Part shown: piece after piece, positions 59,938 to 64,000 of the stretch
Layout of the letters: each line of letters begins with the position of its first letter
Position numbering within the stretch: position 1 is the first letter of the stretch
Assembly (NCBI GenBank): GCA_002917075.1
Contig: NTMA01000001.1
Span: 1,054,001 to 1,118,000, forward strand
Direction of reading: 5' to 3'
From: Hawksworthiomyces lignivorus
Taxonomy: Eukaryota > Ascomycota > Sordariomycetes > Ophiostomatales > Ophiostomataceae
DNA: 64,000 nucleotides
Position numbers and translations under genes: made by a program
Notes under the pieces: generated by a model
What the model saw: the letters and a program-made list of their open reading frames with translations, nothing else
What the model was told of the DNA's origin: nothing
Databases searched by the model: none

Positions 59938-59962
59938 CTGGGAAGCTGGGAAGCTGGGAGGC
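59938..59962. repeat. Short GGGAAGCT tandem repeat
   Basis: Three adjoining copies of an 8-base CTGGGAAG-type unit, with a further diverged copy (CTGGGAAGCC) about 10 bases on. Confidence 0.7.
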
Positions 59963-60512
59963 TGGCTCTCTGGGAAGCCACGATTGGGGGCCACGCTGCG
60001 CGTCAAACCCACGAGTGTACGTCGTAACTCGTACCAGTGGAGACGTGTTTCGAGTAGGCGCCACCGAAGGCGAAGAAAACTCTCATACGATGGATAGTAG
60101 AGAAGGATCGACTGGCGGCAGAGTACCTCTCACTTTTTATTTTTACGGCCTCGCTCTAGGAGAAGCAAATTTGCAAGTCACAAGCAAGATGGCACGCCTT
60201 TGTCTCTGCATAGGGTCCTTCATTCTTGCTCTTCTTTCACTCTAACTCGGGTCAGAGTAGCTAGTGCATTCAACTACGCATATAAAATGGAACAACGCAA
60301 CGTACATTCCAAGACCTTATAAAATTGGCTTCTTTATGTGCTGTCTATGCATAGCTGGCTAAATGAGCTTTGCAAGTAGGGCAAACACTGGGCGACATGT
60401 CTGAAAATGAACCTGTTGAGCAGATTCATGCGTGACAAAGGACGTTGTTTGTTAATCGCAATACACCGTACGGGGGGAGTGCACTTGGACGCGATGCCCA
60501 CTGGCAGATGAC

Positions 60513-60540
60513 AAATGGTAAATGGCAAATGGCAAATGGC
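60513..60540. repeat. 7-bp AAATGGC tandem repeat, four units
   Basis: Units AAATGGT, AAATGGC, AAATGGC and AAATGGC follow each other without gaps. Confidence 0.85.
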
Positions 60541-61100
60541 AAAATGCTGCTGCTGCAGATGCGACCGGTGAATGGCGGGGCAAACAAAACCCAGTCGGGG
60601 ATTTCATCGTTTTCAAAGAAAAGATTACACAAATGCCCTTGGTATCGAGTATCATCTACCGTTTTACCCATTCTCCTACTCTTGTGCTTGGGAAGCATTT
60701 GTCGTCAGCGGTTGACAGGCGCCAGGAAGTAGATGGAAACAAAAATATGTCGAACACGTGCATCAACGCTTTTCACCAAGATCTAGCCACATGAATTTGG
60801 AGTACAGATACACGTAATCAGTGTCAATGGACATACTCGTTTGTGAGGCTTTGTCGGTGGGCTGCCATGCTCCTCGGAAGTGGCCTTAGGGGCGTGGCGC
60901 CTGCTTGGAGAAGCCACACCCCTGGACGCCCCTAAATTCACCGAGCTTGACCTGGCCAAAAAGAAAACGACCGCGCTTCTGTTTCTACGTGTAGGCTTTG
61001 TGTTGCGGATGCGGCCTTCTAGAGCGGCCAGGCCATGGCAGTCCCGCACCCGAGGATGCGGGACATAGAGCATCGCGCCAAACAACATGGAACAGCGACA

Positions 61101-61130
61101 ATAAAAAATAAATAAAATAAAATAAAATAG
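61101..61130. repeat. A-rich ATAAA microsatellite
   Basis: Consecutive AAATA/AAAAT units with one or two irregular members. Confidence 0.8.
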
Positions 61131-62453
61131 AACAAGGAGTCAAGGGAGAAAGGCAAGGGAGATGAGGGTCGGGGAAAGGTACTAAGTACGTACAGATGGA
61201 TAGTCATCACATTCCAAAGCGTCTTCGTGGCCCAAATAGAGAAATCACAGAGGGCAATCTTTTCTTCAGATGGACTTTGCCAGGCAGAAGTCCGACCGTG
61301 TGTCCTATGAAAAAGTCAGCCCTAGCACTGTATACATTGTACTAGGTACACGCGTTTGTGCACGTTTATAGGTATGCATTTTAAGAAATGTAACTCTGGC
61401 TGTACTAAAATTTTCTATTTTGGAAAGTGCTTGGTACTTAGCTTTCGTCCGTCCGCAAACGCACAAAGCCACCTTCAGTCGGGTTGATGTGGACCCACTA
61501 TTGCGTTTTAGGCCCGCTTTATTTTTTTAGTGCCCCACTCCTCCTTTCCTCTTTCCTTTCTTTCTTTTTCCTAGCCTAGCCAATAAGGCCTTTACATCAC
61601 CAACACCAAAGAGTAAGTCACATTGTCAACGCGAGTTGTTGAAAGGGGCAGTCCAGGGCGCGGAGGAATGGATCTTCAAATAAGTGCGTACTTCGTTCGA
61701 TTTCTAAGAGCTACTGTGGGAAATGCAAAAAGGAGGCGGGATGTAGGCCTAACGCAAAGTAGAGGGAAGTTAAGGCACTGGAGGTCCTACAATACGCTTA
61801 TTGAATCAAACATCGGATTAACCTTCAGCTCTGATTCTTTATGTCGCTCCTTTAGACCCTAATATCCATGCTCAAATACGTTTTGCCTGGTGCACCTTCA
61901 TTGGCAATTTGCGAAACCTCGGCAGGAGCAGAATGATACGTCCTTCATCCCTATATTGATTGCAGGCTGTACCTTCCCTTCACCGACCGTGAAGGAGGGA
62001 GGGCACTTCATCTACGGAATAATACGCCATACTGACCAGTCAAATAGTTTGGTTGTGATGGAGAGTCAACCCACCCTCTTGACACAAGACGACAGCGTCG
62101 TTGGGTGCACCCTTCCTCTGCTTCTTAAAACACTTGCAGATGCGGAAGCTGCATTTGTGCGTAGTTTAATGCTTTTCCAGCCCGGAATTTGCCAGAGAAG
62201 GAGGGTGGGGAAGGCAGAGGCCTTTGCCGACGTCCCAAAATGGAAATCAAATGAGAAAGCTCACACGGGAGAACGCCCTCCTTGGTGTAACGCCTCGTTT
62301 CTTCCCTCTCCCTCTGCTGCATGCATTTTCCATGCTGTTTTTGGAGCCCTTGTACGGAGTAGAATAGGACCGTTGCCTGTGTCTACCGTGATAGCAACTC
62401 AATTTTTTTATCCTGCTCTCTGAGAGTGAAGGGTGTCGCTTATAGTGCTGATT

Positions 62454-62485
62454 TCCCATCTCCCATCTCCCATCTCCCATCTCCC
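62454..62485. repeat. 7-bp TCCCATC tandem repeat, four full units
   Basis: Four exact TCCCATC units and a fifth partial one (TCCC). Confidence 0.9.
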
Positions 62486-64000
62486 GATGAAATAGATGTG
62501 AGGCATCCGCCGACCCGTCCGTGCAGTACTTTGTGAAAAAGAAAGAAGCAGCAGAGCTCCAAACCAAGGCTAGGTGAGCCATCGCGGCGGTCGTTCTCAT
62601 TTTACGGTGTGGCTCTGCTTGCTTTTGATTCGCTGTTTGCCTCTTCTTGAGCTTATCAATTTGTCGCCCTGTTTGATGAACACCACTGCTGCGACTATGG
62701 ATTTAATGCCTTGGCCTTTTGAAAAGGTCCCTCACATCACTTCACTTAGTTTCCATTGTTCTTGTCTCCTCTATGCCGGCCGATCATTACTTTTTCAATG
62801 GTGATCATTCGATGGCAACCGATAACCCCCCTGTCTCTTTACCAGATTTTTTTGGCTCACTACGGCGCGGTTCTGCACCCTCGGAAACGACGGGAGAGAA
62901 GAAGAGAAGAAAATTAAAGAAAAATGAAAGTAAGAAAAAGGAGGAGGAGCGAGCCGTTCGAAGGAACAAAATTGAGTAGGTAAGAAACCCGAAACGAAAT
63001 CCGCGGAGGATAGAGGAAGGATGATCTTCAAAGGAGTCTTCTCGTGCCAAGTGGCCCATCGTCCCAAGAAAAAATGAGCAAATATACTCCGGAAGTACGT
63101 AGGACACAAGAGTGCGCAACGCTCTGGGAGGCTGCTCCCGCGATCTGAACCCAAATGATAGAAGCTACGCACAACATCCTTCTGTGAGCTTCCCGTCCCT
63201 CCAGGGAGCCAAAGGGCAAAACGGCCTGGAGGTGACGAACTCCTCTTTGCCTTGCATCTTAGCAGCCAGTAAAATCGAACCTGCCCGGCATTTGCCTGAT
63301 ATTCCTTCCATTTCGTTCTTGGATATTACGTCGTACGTCGCATGCCCCCATACTCTTTTGTCCTTGGCCACTCTCAACCTCTTCTACCACGATTTTCTCT
63401 CTGCCTCTTTATCTCTGAGTTCTCTGTCTCTTACTAATTGTTTGCTCTTCTTTCCGCCTAGACTGGTTAAAGCCGGCAAAAGGAAAGAAGCCAACTGGCC
63501 ATGAGAGAATGGGGTTGTGGTATGGTGTGGTGTGGACTGCACTTTTTCTTCTTTTTGCGAGAGTGATGAAAGGTGCCCACCCTAGAGCGAGCCACTATTC
63601 GCGGCGATTTGTCATTGGCCCATCCAGCTCCTCAAATGCATTGCGCTAACGCAACCGCAATCCTTCTTGTCACTTCCGGTTGGAGAGCTCTGAAACGAGC
63701 TAGGGTGATCCAAACGGTGGAAGAAAAGAAGCGCAGGAAGTTTGCGGAGGGGACCAGGAGAGAGAAAAAGCCACAGGCCAGAGGGGAGACAGAAAAAGTC
63801 CGTGAGTCTGGCAGCGGAGGAGGATCCTCTCTGGATAGCACCGGGGGTCTCGGAGGCCCTGGCCTAGAAGTTTGTCCACATCGAAAGTCTGTGTGTCTTT
63901 CTTTTTGTCCCCTGCGGGTCCAACAGGGGGACAGCCCACGGTAGACAGCAGAGAATAAGAGAAAAGTGATGACCTGCGGTACCTCTGGAAGAAGAATGGA

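Larger units (their letters stand above)
57801..64000. other. Gene-free right end with short tandem repeats
   Basis: About 6.2 kb on which I support no gene. It has many short frames of low complexity, several microsatellites (listed) and purine-rich tracts. No tRNA, transposase or terminal repeat was recognised. It may hold untranslated leaders of genes beyond the window or noncoding transcripts. Confidence 0.5.

Noticed and set aside
61890..62423. 177-codon plus-strand frame
   Set aside because: Starts at a non-ATG codon and has no recognisable sequence pattern.

Overview
The window is nuclear DNA of a filamentous ascomycete (Pezizomycotina, most likely Sordariomycetes). Genes are widely spaced and mostly have zero to three introns of 59-106 bases with GT-AG ends. 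Products include a fungal Cry-DASH, an Och1-type mannosyltransferase, Snc1, Ipi3, Whi3-like and Arb2 proteins, and several genes carry mitochondrial presequences. The class is inferred from gene content; no rRNA or species marker is present. Seventeen protein-coding genes and one intron-containing tRNA-Pro(AGG) are supported. Where a gene has introns, its entry gives the exons as joined from the sequence.

Bases 1-2,700 hold the 3' part of a Cry-DASH gene with an unusual Asn/Gln/Tyr-rich tail, then a 15-bp minisatellite. Bases 2,691-11,320 form the accessory-looking block: a 1168-residue TPR-CHAT protein (13 TPR-like repeats plus a caspase-like His/Cys domain), a divergently transcribed 284-residue orphan that could be its effector (gasdermin-like is the leading but unproven idea), and a UPF1-like SF1 helicase whose first exon is joined by a probable GC-AG intron. 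This block is the best candidate for an uncharacterised immunity or allorecognition system. Bases 11.3-16.8 kb are gene-poor and contain tRNA-Pro and an odd T-A-G homopolymer block.

Bases 16.8-42.6 kb are housekeeping: Och1-like GT32 mannosyltransferase, acyl-CoA synthetase, RNA 3'-phosphate cyclase, acetylglutamate kinase (apparently lacking the usual fused reductase), the R-SNARE Snc1, lipoyl synthase facing mitochondrial ribosomal protein uS14m, an Arb2-domain protein, a mitochondrial TPR-like membrane protein, and a 1369-residue disordered protein I do not recognise.

Bases 42.6-64 kb are sparse: Ipi3 of the Rix1 complex, a secreted sedolisin (S53) peptidase with a stop-free intron next to its catalytic serine codon, and a Whi3-like RRM protein with a pyrimidine-rich leader. 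About 7 kb at the right end has no gene I can support. Mitochondrial function recurs (lipoylation, mitochondrial translation, arginine synthesis, acyl activation), but there is no operon-like organisation.
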